Assembly: GCF_017873335.1 (NCBI RefSeq)
Contig: NZ_JAGGKB010000001.1
Location: forward strand, 62,001-126,000
Origin: Thermococcus stetteri
GTDB lineage: Archaea; Methanobacteriota_B; Thermococci; Thermococcales; Thermococcaceae
Length of the DNA stretch: 64,000 nucleotides
Direction of reading: 5' to 3'
Positions 17,203 through 25,625 of the stretch are shown here, in pieces. Both the position numbers and the translations under genes were made by a program. How positions within the stretch are numbered: the stretch's first letter is position 1; the number at the start of each line of letters is the position of its first letter. The notes under the pieces are model-generated. The model was not told the DNA's origin and did no database searches. It saw only the letters and a program-made list of their open reading frames with translations.

Positions 17203-18086
17203 TAATCGCACACCCCTTTCAGGTATTCCAGGGCTTCCACCCTTACATCATAATAATAGGCCCTTCTTGGAGGCTTTCCGAGGACTTGGACGTAGTCGCA
17301 GGCCCTCTGGCGGTACACGGGGTTGGTGAGGACCGCCCCATCGCATTCAAACATGTAATATATGTTGTCAACGCCTCTGTAGTTGCGGAGGTTCTTTTTG
17401 GCATTATCAACGTATTCCTTCCACTGTTTTAGTGTGTCACTGTTGGCTGGGAGAAGCTTTCCCTGGTAGTAATTGGGTTGCAGAAACACCCAATCGAAGT
17501 AGTATGCGGCGTGGTGGTTGTATGATTTTCCGGAATTAAAGACTCTAAGACTCTTAATATCATCCTCAGAGGTTGTGTGCACATGCGGTATCCATATGAA
17601 CTCAAAGCCCGCTTCGTGTATCCTGTTGGCCAGTTCAGAGATCACGGTCTCCCAGGAAGCCCCCACTGCTTTGGCCTCGAACATCATTGGGCATTCGTAA
17701 TTCCAGTAGAACCCTCTGAGGTTGTAGTATGAAGACCTCATGAACACCTCGACCCATCGCTTCCAGTAGTCTGGCCCTCTTGGAGTGTCCGATCTGTACT
17801 TGTAGTAGGGTATCTCAACGTAGTAAGGCATGGTCACGTTCTCGCTCAGAAATTCCGAAAGGGTGTATGCATCTTCTCTTGGGTCACCCGTGTAGATTAT
17901 GTCCCTTCCTTCCTCATGGGGTTTCTTTTCACTAGTATCGAGGATAGCAAGGCTGTCAATCCCCACTTCCCTCAGCTTCTCCTGCACGGTGCTCATGGTG
18001 GTGTCTCCGTGATACTTCATGAGGCTCCCGAAGTCTCTTCCGTCCCAATTAAGGTACCACAATCCAGACGTTCTCCCGTATCTCAT
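17196..18086 (-). CDS. DUF4855-like, possible glycosidase-fold protein
   Basis: A 296-residue protein rich in aromatic residues. Motifs Y-Y-V-E-I-P-Y-Y, G-F-Y-W-N-Y-E, F-I-W-I-P-H-V-H and D-W-V-F-L-Q-P-N-Y-Y recall DUF4855 and barrel-fold glycoside hydrolases, with strand-end acids as possible catalytic residues. The ATG at 18086 follows AGGAG. There is no signal peptide, although the coupled downstream gene encodes a secreted protein. The last bases overlap that gene's leader start. Family call is by eye; activity is not established. Confidence 0.6.
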   Translation of the reverse strand: MRYGRTSGLWYLNWDGRDFGSLMKYHGDTTMSTVQEKLREVGIDSLAILDTSEKKPHEEGRDIIYTGDPREDAYTLSEFLSENVTMPYYVEIPYYKYRSDTPRGPDYWKRWVEVFMRSSYYNLRGFYWNYECPMMFEAKAVGASWETVISELANRIHEAGFEFIWIPHVHTTSEDDIKSLRVFNSGKSYNHHAAYYFDWVFLQPNYYQGKLLPANSDTLKQWKEYVDNAKKNLRNYRGVDNIYYMFECDGAVLTNPVYRQRACDYVQVLGKPPRRAYYYDVRVEALEYLKGVCDYV

Positions 18087-18211
18087 TTTACAATCTCCTG
18101 ATAGTCTTCAATATTACATACACAAATTGGCTCATAATGTTTTCTATTCCGATTTTAGATACGTTCTAAAATAGTAAGTAAAACTTGGAAATACAAGGGA
18201 GAAGAAAATGG

Positions 18212-18970
18212 CTATCCCTTAACGCCTCTGTTTAACTCTTCCAACTTTTCCCCAGCTTTTTCAATCGAGCCTGCCTTCTCTATCGCAGTTCCAGTAACGA
18301 CAATGTCTGCTCCAGCTTTTACAGCAGTCCTTGCCTGCTCCTCAGTTCGGATACCACCACCGACTATGAGAGGGACATCTATAACGCGCTTTACAAGACC
18401 TATCATCTCGGGCGGAACGGGCTGTGGCGCGCCACTTCCAGCTTCGAGGTAAACGAGCCTCATCCCGAGGTACTGGCCGGCTAAAGCGTAAGCTGCTGCT
18501 ATCTTCGGCTTGTGCCTTGGGATGGGCTTTGCATCCCCGACCCAGCCCACGGTTTCTCCGGGCTCAATGATCAGGTAGGCCATCGGGATCGGTTCTATAC
18601 CGTAGCGCTTGACCTGGAAGGCCCCCAATGCCTGGGCACCGGTTATGAAGAACGGGTTCCGCGAGTTAAGGAGGCTCATGAAGAAAATCGCATCGGCATA
18701 CTTGCTTATCCCGCCGTGTGAGCCCGGAAAGAGGATCACAGGAAGGTTCGAACTTTCCTTTATTGCCTTAACAACACTGTCGAGGACTTCCCCCTCGGCT
18801 CCAGTTGAGCCGCCGACCATTATCGCATCAACGCCAACCTCTTCACTCATTCTCGCCAGTTCTCCAGCGAGTTCTGGCGAAACGTCGTCCGGGTCGAGAA
18901 GAACGAAGTGGAGCTTTTCCTTTTCGAGCTTTTCATGGATGTAGCTTTCAACTTTTCCAAGCTTGAGCAT
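18212..18970 (-). CDS. Geranylgeranylglyceryl phosphate synthase
   Basis: A 252-residue TIM-barrel enzyme that joins geranylgeranyl diphosphate to glycerol-1-phosphate, the first ether bond of archaeal lipids. Key blocks: L-L-D-P-D-D near residue 24, G-G-S-T-G near 53, the Y-L-E-A-G-S-G-A substrate loop, and the phosphate-binding G-G-G-I-R-T and T-G-T-A-I-E. Length is typical. It starts 2 bases after the PIN toxin stop, so it is the last gene of that operon. Its substrate comes from the G1P dehydrogenase encoded at 44147-45202. Confidence 0.96.
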   Translation of the reverse strand: MLKLGKVESYIHEKLEKEKLHFVLLDPDDVSPELAGELARMSEEVGVDAIMVGGSTGAEGEVLDSVVKAIKESSNLPVILFPGSHGGISKYADAIFFMSLLNSRNPFFITGAQALGAFQVKRYGIEPIPMAYLIIEPGETVGWVGDAKPIPRHKPKIAAAYALAGQYLGMRLVYLEAGSGAPQPVPPEMIGLVKRVIDVPLIVGGGIRTEEQARTAVKAGADIVVTGTAIEKAGSIEKAGEKLEELNRGVKG

Positions 18971-18972
18971 AG

Positions 18973-19455
18973 TTACACCCCCATGAACTTTCTGATGTCA
19001 CCTTCACTCGTGGATTCGTCAATTAAGAGACAGTGCACGCCCAGACTATCAGCATGGGTGCACATAGGTCTGTCCCGGGTTATTAGAGAGTATCCCCTCT
19101 CAAGGGCAAGGGCCAAGAAATAGGTATCAAATCCAGAGGGAGCTTCAGTAGACGCTATGGTCTTAGCGGCATCATATAATTTCTCTTCACCAATGACTTC
19201 AAATGAGTTCTCAACGGCATTCCCAAGTCTCATCGCGAATTTTTGGTCGCCGCTCAGTCTTTTGGCAACACTGATAACCTCCACAACAGCAACTCTGGGG
19301 ACTGCGACTTTCTTGTCCTTGGAGAGAGCCAGCACAAGCCGGCACTTATCAAGAATTCCCATTCTTTGCTTCAATTGAGGATGATTCGAATTGTAAAAAA
19401 AAACCCCTATAATGACGTTTGTGTCAATAACGAACCCTCTTTCTCCCCCTAACAT
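18973..19455 (-). CDS. PIN-domain toxin, VapC-like
   Basis: About 160 residues. PIN residues are visible: Asp in F-V-I-D-T-N-V-I-I, Glu in V-V-E-V-I-S, Asp in S-G-F-D-T-Y-F-L-A and Asp in L-I-T-R-D-R-P. Start ATG 19455 (MLGGERG) is preferred over an upstream frame extension. It overlaps the antitoxin gene by 32 bases and lies 2 bases before the lipid gene, so it is transcribed with an essential function. Confidence 0.8.
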   Translation of the reverse strand: MLGGERGFVIDTNVIIGVFFYNSNHPQLKQRMGILDKCRLVLALSKDKKVAVPRVAVVEVISVAKRLSGDQKFAMRLGNAVENSFEVIGEEKLYDAAKTIASTEAPSGFDTYFLALALERGYSLITRDRPMCTHADSLGVHCLLIDESTSEGDIRKFMGV

Positions 19456-19627
19456 CGTCCAGCACTTCCTTGATATCTGTGTTAACGGGAATTCCCTTGA
19501 CACTCTCCATTAAGTCCCAGATTGTTTCTCCAACAATAACTTTAACCTTGGCTCCCTTGGGGAGATTAACTTTTTTTAGGGGCCTAAACTTCTCCCCATC
19601 ATAGACGGCCTCGATAACTGTCCCCAT
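19424..19627 (-). CDS. AF2212/DUF104-like antitoxin
   Basis: A 67-residue protein starting MGTVIEAVYDGEKFRPLKK, matching the small beta-barrel antitoxin family (DUF104, AF2212-like) whose start is almost always I-x-A-V-Y-x-x-G-x-F-x-P. It precedes and overlaps the PIN gene. Start ATG 19627 fits the family; the longer frame does not. Confidence 0.85.
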   Translation of the reverse strand: MGTVIEAVYDGEKFRPLKKVNLPKGAKVKVIVGETIWDLMESVKGIPVNTDIKEVLDDVRGRKRVRY

Positions 19628-19637
19628 AGTTTCCACC

Positions 19638-20066
19638 TTATTCAAATATCTCCTCAGCACTTTTAACGGTTTTCCAGCTGAGACCGAGCCTGGTGAGAAC
19701 TCCAACGAGAACCTTGTCAGGTTCTTCTTCGAAGCGGTAGAGGTTCGTACTCACCCTCACGTCTCCCGCTCCGAAGCCTTCCACTGGTTCCCCGAACTTC
19801 AAAACTTCAATTGAGAGTTTCTCCTCAAGCCTTTCTTCGCTAGGGATCAAGTACGCCCTTAAAAGCCTCGCCTCCTTAAGGAGGTAATCAATGTGCCAGT
19901 GAAGCCTCTTATCTTCTCTAAAGTGCCTCTCCACCCTCTTTTCGAGCGAGTTCATGGCAGAGCCGACGTAAACGTAGTAGCCTGCCCTTAAAGGGAACTC
20001 CCTAGCCTTAGTCTGTATAACTTTGTCAGCCTTCAGAAAAATCACGAGAAAGTATGAACCCTTCAT
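19638..20066 (-). CDS. GIY-YIG nuclease family protein (DUF123)
   Basis: A 142-residue protein of the DUF123 group of GIY-YIG folds. The signature appears as G-Y-Y-V-Y-V-G-S-A near residue 29, followed by R-V-x-R-H-F and the H-W-H-I-D-Y-L-L block. It is complete and begins the minus-strand operon that continues into the antitoxin 10 bases later. Biological role of the family is unclear, probably DNA processing. A TATA box (TTTATAAAG in the spacer) serves one or both divergent genes. Confidence 0.85.
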   Translation of the reverse strand: MKGSYFLVIFLKADKVIQTKAREFPLRAGYYVYVGSAMNSLEKRVERHFREDKRLHWHIDYLLKEARLLRAYLIPSEERLEEKLSIEVLKFGEPVEGFGAGDVRVSTNLYRFEEEPDKVLVGVLTRLGLSWKTVKSAEEIFE

Positions 20067-20129
20067 AGGTGGAGGTCTGCTACAGGGTTTATAAAGAGTT
20101 CCGCCAAGTCCTAAACAAAGGTGTTGGAC

Positions 20130-20537
20130 ATGGCCGAAGGGGAAAAGAGAGAAGTTAAAAAGCGTCCCGTTGACGAGTTTGCGTGGCAGGAATACGACAT
20201 TGAAGAGTTTAAAAAGACGTTTCCAGCCCTCGCAAGGGAGCTTGAAGAAGAGCCAGGACTGAGCATAGACGCCTACAGGATGTCCGAGGAAGAACTCATC
20301 GAAGAGGAAGAACTTGAGCTCCGGGACTTCTCAGGCTACAACCCGACGATAATTGACTTCCTGAGGCGGTGCGAGACGGACGATGAGGCCCTTGAGATAA
20401 TTAACTGGATGGAAGAGAGAGGCGAGATAACGCACGAGATGGCAAAGGAACTGAGGATAGTCCTGGCTAAAAAGGGAGTAAGGGCCTTCGGGCCGAAAAA
20501 GGAGTGGGGCTGGTACGAAAGGCACGGTAGGCACTAA
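20130..20537 (+). CDS. DUF2095 family protein
   Basis: A 135-residue acidic, helix-rich protein that I associate with DUF2095 of Thermococcales. It has no membrane helix and no known motif. ATG 20130 after AAAGGTG is chosen over the GTG nine bases upstream. It ends immediately before a convergent gene. Function unknown. Confidence 0.65.
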   Translation: MAEGEKREVKKRPVDEFAWQEYDIEEFKKTFPALARELEEEPGLSIDAYRMSEEELIEEEELELRDFSGYNPTIIDFLRRCETDDEALEIINWMEERGEITHEMAKELRIVLAKKGVRAFGPKKEWGWYERHGRH

Positions 20538-20984
20538 TCACTCTTCTATCCTCAGCTTGAGTGAGGTGTGTTCCTGCTTGAATTCTTCTATCTTCTCCAC
20601 AAGGTCATCGGCGGCGCTCTTCAGCTTCAGTGCTAACTCCTCAATCTCCCTTATCTTTTGGTCAAGTTCACGCTCTCTGGCCTCAACTTCTTCCATGGCC
20701 TTCGCAAGCTTCTCTTCTTCGCTCTTCTTGTAAACTTCGATGGAGAGCGTATCGTAGTCCCACACTATTGAGCCATCCTGGATGGAGAACTCGACATTTA
20801 TCCTGACAACGTCCTCTTTCTCAACACCGAGCTTTTGGAACTCCTCAAATATTCTGGAGTTCAGCTCACCGGCTGCCCTAACTACCTCCTTAGGATCGAC
20901 CTTCCCCTTAACGAGTGCAAAAAGCACCCTCCTGACCTTGTGGGCATAGCCACTGGCCCGGACATAGCCGGTGCTCAGCTTCAT
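20538..20984 (-). CDS. DUF2258 family protein with C-terminal coiled coil
   Basis: A 148-residue protein (MKLSTGYVRASGYAHK…). The first ~95 residues form a mixed domain (DUF2258); residues ~95-148 are a charged heptad-like coiled coil ending in L-K-L-R-I-E-E. ATG 20984 after GGTGATG is preferred to the longer frame. Function unknown; the gene is divergent from adenylate kinase. Confidence 0.65.
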   Translation of the reverse strand: MKLSTGYVRASGYAHKVRRVLFALVKGKVDPKEVVRAAGELNSRIFEEFQKLGVEKEDVVRINVEFSIQDGSIVWDYDTLSIEVYKKSEEEKLAKAMEEVEARERELDQKIREIEELALKLKSAADDLVEKIEEFKQEHTSLKLRIEE

Positions 20985-21041
20985 GGGCATCACCAAAAGT
21001 TTATTCAACTTAAGTGCACAAATATTTATTGGTGGTCACTC

Positions 21042-21716
21042 ATGAACATACTTATCTTTGGCCCACCAGGAAGTGGAAAGAGCACTCACTCAAGGACAAT
21101 AGTGGAAAAGTACAGCCTCGTTTATATCTCCTCAGGTGACCTAATAAGGAAGGAGATTGAGAGAAAGTCTTCCCTCGGAAGGGAGATGGAAGCATATCTT
21201 AGCAGGGGCGATTTGATTCCTGATACAATCGTTAATACTCTGATAATCTCAAAGCTCCGCCGGCAGAGGGAGAACTTCATACTCGATGGCTATCCACGGA
21301 CACCTGAGCAGGTGATAGTCCTTGAGAACTACCTCTTTGACCACGGCATTAAGCTGGATCTAGCCCTCGAGATCTTCATAGACGAGGACACGAGCGTTGA
21401 GAGGATATCGGGGAGGAGGATATGCCCGAATTGTGGGGCGGTCTATCATGTAAAGTACAATCCTCCCAAAGTACCTGGAGTATGTGACGTTTGCGGCTCT
21501 CGGCTCATCCAGAGGGCAGACGACAGGGAAGAAGTCGTTAGAAAGAGGTACAGGATATACACAAAGAACATGGGGCCTATAATAAAGTTCTACCGCGCCA
21601 AGGGGATATACGTAAGGGTAGATGGGGACGGGACAATAGGGGAAGTGTGGAAGCGAATACAGCCACTCCTAGATTATATCCACTCACGCGAAGAGAAGAG
21701 GAAGGAGCACGAATGA
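21042..21716 (+). CDS. adk: Adenylate kinase, zinc-lid type
   Basis: A 224-residue adenylate kinase that equilibrates ATP, ADP and AMP. It has P-loop G-P-P-G-S-G-K-S near residue 7, the AMP-binding D-G-Y-P-R-T, and a zinc lid with C-P-N-C-G and C-D-V-C-G. This is the bacterial-type monomeric form with a long lid rather than the trimeric archaeal AdkA. Start ATG 21042 (MNILIFGPPG) after GGTGG; the longer frame is spurious. Confidence 0.93.
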   Translation: MNILIFGPPGSGKSTHSRTIVEKYSLVYISSGDLIRKEIERKSSLGREMEAYLSRGDLIPDTIVNTLIISKLRRQRENFILDGYPRTPEQVIVLENYLFDHGIKLDLALEIFIDEDTSVERISGRRICPNCGAVYHVKYNPPKVPGVCDVCGSRLIQRADDREEVVRKRYRIYTKNMGPIIKFYRAKGIYVRVDGDGTIGEVWKRIQPLLDYIHSREEKRKEHE

Positions 21717-21721
21717 TAACA

Positions 21722-22462
21722 TCACAGCTTTCCAAAGGCCTTCATGATGGCCCTAACGTCCTCATTGCCGATGAGAGTCTCTACCTCTTTCTCCACAAGC
21801 TTGGCTTTTTTCATTGCCCTGGCAACGACCTTATCACTGGGGTCGAGGATCCGAACGGAGATACCCATAGGGCTCTTTATCAAGAGTTTGATGTACCTCC
21901 TGAGCTTTTCCTTCAGAGTCTCTGCAAGGGACTCTTTCTCCTTCTGCTCAATGGTCTCTTTTAACTTCACAACAAGAGTGGCCCGGCGTGGGAGGGAAGT
22001 GTCAACACTTAGAGTTAGTGAAGCTACAGGTATCCTCCAATCCCTTAGGAATATCATAACTCCTCTCCCAATCCGCCTAAATGGCCCTTCTAGCTCTGAT
22101 GGAACGTTGAGCACAAGCTTGGGTCTGTCTTGAGAGGTTTCACTCCTTTTCGATGACCCCTGCTCAACCCCAATTCCCTCAATAATGAAGGTTACACCGT
22201 ACACTTGCCCAATGGACTCGTTGGCTTCTCTGACGAGTTTTTCAATAAGCCCCTTAACCGTTGGCTCAACATCAATAGACCCGGCTAAACTGGCTTGGAC
22301 AACCCTAAGCCGGAATCTAAGGAATACGCTCTGTCCAACGGGATTAACATGAATCGAAATACCATCTAACTGTATCCCCAAAGAATCCAGAGCCTCCGAT
22401 ATTTTGGACACGAAGAGCCTCTGCATCAATGGGAGATACTTCTTGGGTACGACCTCTAGCAA
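21722..22462 (-). CDS. Hypothetical protein
   Basis: About 246 residues, mixed alpha/beta, with a variable middle (S-S-K-R-S-E-T-S-Q-D-R-P) and a charged helical second half. No family recognised. The longest start is a TTG at 22462 with a stop just before it; Met at 22426 is an alternative. It converges on adk and follows aglB on the same strand. Real because the frame is long and shows normal residue bias, but function unknown. Confidence 0.55.
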   Translation of the reverse strand: MLEVVPKKYLPLMQRLFVSKISEALDSLGIQLDGISIHVNPVGQSVFLRFRLRVVQASLAGSIDVEPTVKGLIEKLVREANESIGQVYGVTFIIEGIGVEQGSSKRSETSQDRPKLVLNVPSELEGPFRRIGRGVMIFLRDWRIPVASLTLSVDTSLPRRATLVVKLKETIEQKEKESLAETLKEKLRRYIKLLIKSPMGISVRILDPSDKVVARAMKKAKLVEKEVETLIGNEDVRAIMKAFGKL

Positions 22463-22591
22463 CTACATCGCCCAATATAATTACATGCTGTTCAGAATTT
22501 AAAGCTTCCGATTCTCGTTGTATAAAATCTAGCGGTAATTTGCAGGACTTGGAAAATATCCAAGAATAAAAGGAGAAATATTGGAAAATTT

Positions 22592-25500
22592 CTAATGGCC
22601 CTCCCACAGTACGTACTCCTTCTGGACCAGGAATATTGGCTCAAGACGCTGGCTGACGATTACAACCTTGTCTCCATACTTCTTTTTCAGCTCCTGGATG
22701 TAGGCACTGAAGAATTCTCTCGGGACACTGGCCTGACCGCTGATTACGTTGTCCCCTTTCTGAACCCTATCAAGTTCTTTGACTGGAATATACCCTATTA
22801 TGTCCATGTGAGGCTCCAAGTAGAAGGTGGGGTTATATATGTCGTTGCCGTGTGGTGCCACGTAATAATAGACCACACCTCTAAGAGTGAATTTCACACC
22901 CCTGTAGTCCTTTTCAAACGCCTCGGTGAGCTCAATCTTGCCACTCTCACCTGGCCTTAGTGGCATGCTCGGATTGGCGATCTTCCCATTGACGTACACT
23001 GGCCCGTTCGTGACGCCAACGGGACCTTCCTGGAGCAGGACGAAGCGGTACTTGTCCGCCTGCGGGATATTTACGGTGACTTCCACTGGAGTCTCGTTGA
23101 GGTGGTTGATGTTTAGGCCCCTAACGAGCACCTGCTTGTCAACAAGTTCCGTTCCATTGTACGCCTCAAACACTATAGTTCCGTTCTTTACGTCCCTTCC
23201 AAACGCTGAAATGTACAGCTTAAGCTTCTGCTCACCTGTGAGTGGAACAGTCGTGTTGCCTACCTTTATTTCAAGATCACCGCCGTCAATCGAGTCATAG
23301 ACCTTTGTCCAGGTTCCGTTGACAAGGGCCTCAATGCGATATATGGCAAACGGATTAAACTTGTAGACCCTAACACTTGGGTCGTAAATTCTATACTCGC
23401 TTCTCTTTAAGCGACCATTGTAACCAACGTACTGGAGCTTGAAGTTCGCAAAGAGCTTTTCAGCGTCATCCCCGTTGAGAGATATCGGAACGTTCAGTCC
23501 AAGCTGAACGTAGTTGCTGAAGGCCACCTTATCATAGGCTAGTATCCCCACAGGCCATATCCTGTTGTCCGCTGTCATGTAGGGGTATATGTAAAGCACA
23601 TAGGGGGATACCTGTCCATCGTTTTTAGTCATCCTACCGTTTATAAGATCCATAACAAGCTTGGGCTTTATGTACCCGCCGCTCACCTTAACGAGAACGC
23701 TCTTGTTGTCTGGAGAAACAATGTCCTTTGGATCTACGTATCCAAACATCGCATATCCTTCTCCGTGGGTTATTGCACCACCGAGGTATGCTATGGCGTT
23801 GAACTTTCCGAAGTCGCTCTGTCCATCGAAGGGGTCTAGGAAAGTTATCACGTAGTCATCTCCCCAAGCTTCCAGATCAACTTCCCCATTGTTTCCACTG
23901 TGGGAGAAGAACTTTGCTATGATGTACCTTCTGTCATAGCCATGACCACCGTCACTGACTGCCCTACGGTGACTTAATAGACTTGACTCTTCCCAGTAAC
24001 CATAGTCCCACCAGCTGAGAACCGTTGTGTACGGATCGCTGTTGTTCTTAATCCACAACAGTGCGTCGGTCCAGGCCTCTGGCACACTGCCAGGCATTTT
24101 TGGATTTATTGTCTTGTACGCGTCCATCATTCTATGCTGGTTGTCATAGGAGTAGCTCGCAGCAACGTAGGGCATTGGTATGAGCATCATTATCAGGAAG
24201 GCCGTGTAGAGAGCTTTCACAGTAAAGGTGTCCTTCATTCTCTCGACGTAGAGAAAGGCCTCACCCATCGCTATGGCAGCTAGGATGATTGCAGCCACAG
24301 AGGCCTGGAATGAGAAACGGACGGCCTGCTTGAAGAGGTAGATAGTACCGATGTAGTGGAACAATGGAATAAAGTGCTTGTAAGCTTCATAGGCTTCATA
24401 GTTGGACTCCTTCATATCCTTGTAAAACCTCCAGCTCATAACAATGAGCCCGAGAATAGAAAGTATGAAAATTATGCTGTCCCCATTCTCTGAGCCCTTG
24501 GGCTTGAGGCTGAACGTTGTTATTATGTATTTCCAGCTCGGAGTTTTGAGCTCCGCCACCGTCTGGTAGAGGGGGGTTGACTGAGTGGCGGCTTTAAGGA
24601 AGTTGAAGAGCGCCTTTCCAAAGTAGGCGTAGAACGCCAAAAATCCGGCAATTCCAATGCCAACTACTGTTCCAAGCCTGTGAATCCAGTCGGAGAAGTT
24701 CAGGAACTTTCCTCCGTACAGCATCACCAGCACGAGGATGGAACTTGCGATGAGGACTTCAAGTGAAAATACTAGGAAGCTCTTGATGCCGATGAAACCG
24801 CTTCCAGAGAGCAGGAGCCCAACCACAATGGAAAGGCCAAGAACTGGGTAGTACTCTATCACAAAGCGCCTGAGCTGTTCAGTTTTACCAACTATAAAGA
24901 ATATCACTGGGACTATTACAGCGGTCGCTAGCAGGATCATGGCACCCAATGGACTTCCGGCCCAAACGGCCATGTAGAATGGACTGATGAGTAAGAACAG
25001 TGCCAGTCCAAGGATCTTCTTCCAGTTCCAGCGCTCTTCGTCGAGGTAGAGGAGCAAGAAGTAGACTGTGAACAGGAAGAACATTACAAAAGGTCCTTCT
25101 CCACGGTTGTTGCCGGAGTAGGTTTTCGTTATTGCCCCCCAGAAGCCCGCCATTAAGGCGGCTCCCCAGAAGCCTGCCCAGTTTGAATGGAGCTTTTTAA
25201 CTACTAGGTAGATACCTATGACCATCATTGCCCCAACGAAGGGCGGCCAAACCTTAAACGCATCCAGCTCTCCAAGGCCAAAGAGAGCATGGGTGGCTTT
25301 ATAGAACATAGCTTGGACTGTGTAAAGTCCAAGGTAGCTACTTGGTTTTATTCCCATTGGCGGTTCTGCGTAGGCATAATACTTGGGGATCCACTCTTGG
25401 ATAGCCAGCTTGTACATTTCAAAGTGATAAAAGGTGTCTGGGTCAAGGAACAGCTTGAATTGCGAAGTCACGGCTCTGATCCTGTATCCGATGTACGCAA

Positions 25501-25615
25501 GCAACAGGACAAAAAGGGGCAGTCCGTACTCCTTGAAATAAGAATAGGTTCTAGGAAGAACCTGATCGTTTTTTGGGTTCTTCTTTTCCGATTTTTCTTT
25601 AATTTCAGTCTTCAT
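22592..25615 (-). CDS. aglB: Oligosaccharyltransferase AglB (STT3)
   Basis: A 1007-residue STT3-type enzyme that moves the lipid-linked glycan onto Asn of secreted proteins. A cytoplasmic charged N terminus is followed by about 13 membrane helices. The first outer loop holds the metal-binding D-P-D-T-F-Y-H near residue 60. The catalytic W-W-D-Y-G motif lies near 534, followed by an extracellular C-terminal domain of ~470 residues with beta-sandwich character. Start ATG 25615 follows GAGGTGATT. It lies 10 bases after glmS, so both are one operon. Confidence 0.95.
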   Translation of the reverse strand: MKTEIKEKSEKKNPKNDQVLPRTYSYFKEYGLPLFVLLLAYIGYRIRAVTSQFKLFLDPDTFYHFEMYKLAIQEWIPKYYAYAEPPMGIKPSSYLGLYTVQAMFYKATHALFGLGELDAFKVWPPFVGAMMVIGIYLVVKKLHSNWAGFWGAALMAGFWGAITKTYSGNNRGEGPFVMFFLFTVYFLLLYLDEERWNWKKILGLALFLLISPFYMAVWAGSPLGAMILLATAVIVPVIFFIVGKTEQLRRFVIEYYPVLGLSIVVGLLLSGSGFIGIKSFLVFSLEVLIASSILVLVMLYGGKFLNFSDWIHRLGTVVGIGIAGFLAFYAYFGKALFNFLKAATQSTPLYQTVAELKTPSWKYIITTFSLKPKGSENGDSIIFILSILGLIVMSWRFYKDMKESNYEAYEAYKHFIPLFHYIGTIYLFKQAVRFSFQASVAAIILAAIAMGEAFLYVERMKDTFTVKALYTAFLIMMLIPMPYVAASYSYDNQHRMMDAYKTINPKMPGSVPEAWTDALLWIKNNSDPYTTVLSWWDYGYWEESSLLSHRRAVSDGGHGYDRRYIIAKFFSHSGNNGEVDLEAWGDDYVITFLDPFDGQSDFGKFNAIAYLGGAITHGEGYAMFGYVDPKDIVSPDNKSVLVKVSGGYIKPKLVMDLINGRMTKNDGQVSPYVLYIYPYMTADNRIWPVGILAYDKVAFSNYVQLGLNVPISLNGDDAEKLFANFKLQYVGYNGRLKRSEYRIYDPSVRVYKFNPFAIYRIEALVNGTWTKVYDSIDGGDLEIKVGNTTVPLTGEQKLKLYISAFGRDVKNGTIVFEAYNGTELVDKQVLVRGLNINHLNETPVEVTVNIPQADKYRFVLLQEGPVGVTNGPVYVNGKIANPSMPLRPGESGKIELTEAFEKDYRGVKFTLRGVVYYYVAPHGNDIYNPTFYLEPHMDIIGYIPVKELDRVQKGDNVISGQASVPREFFSAYIQELKKKYGDKVVIVSQRLEPIFLVQKEYVLWEGH

Positions 25616-25625
25616 CTCAATCACC

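Noticed and set aside
22344-22607. 87-codon minus-strand frame between aglB and the hypothetical gene
   Set aside because: It overlaps both neighbours, has no start signal and an unnatural composition.
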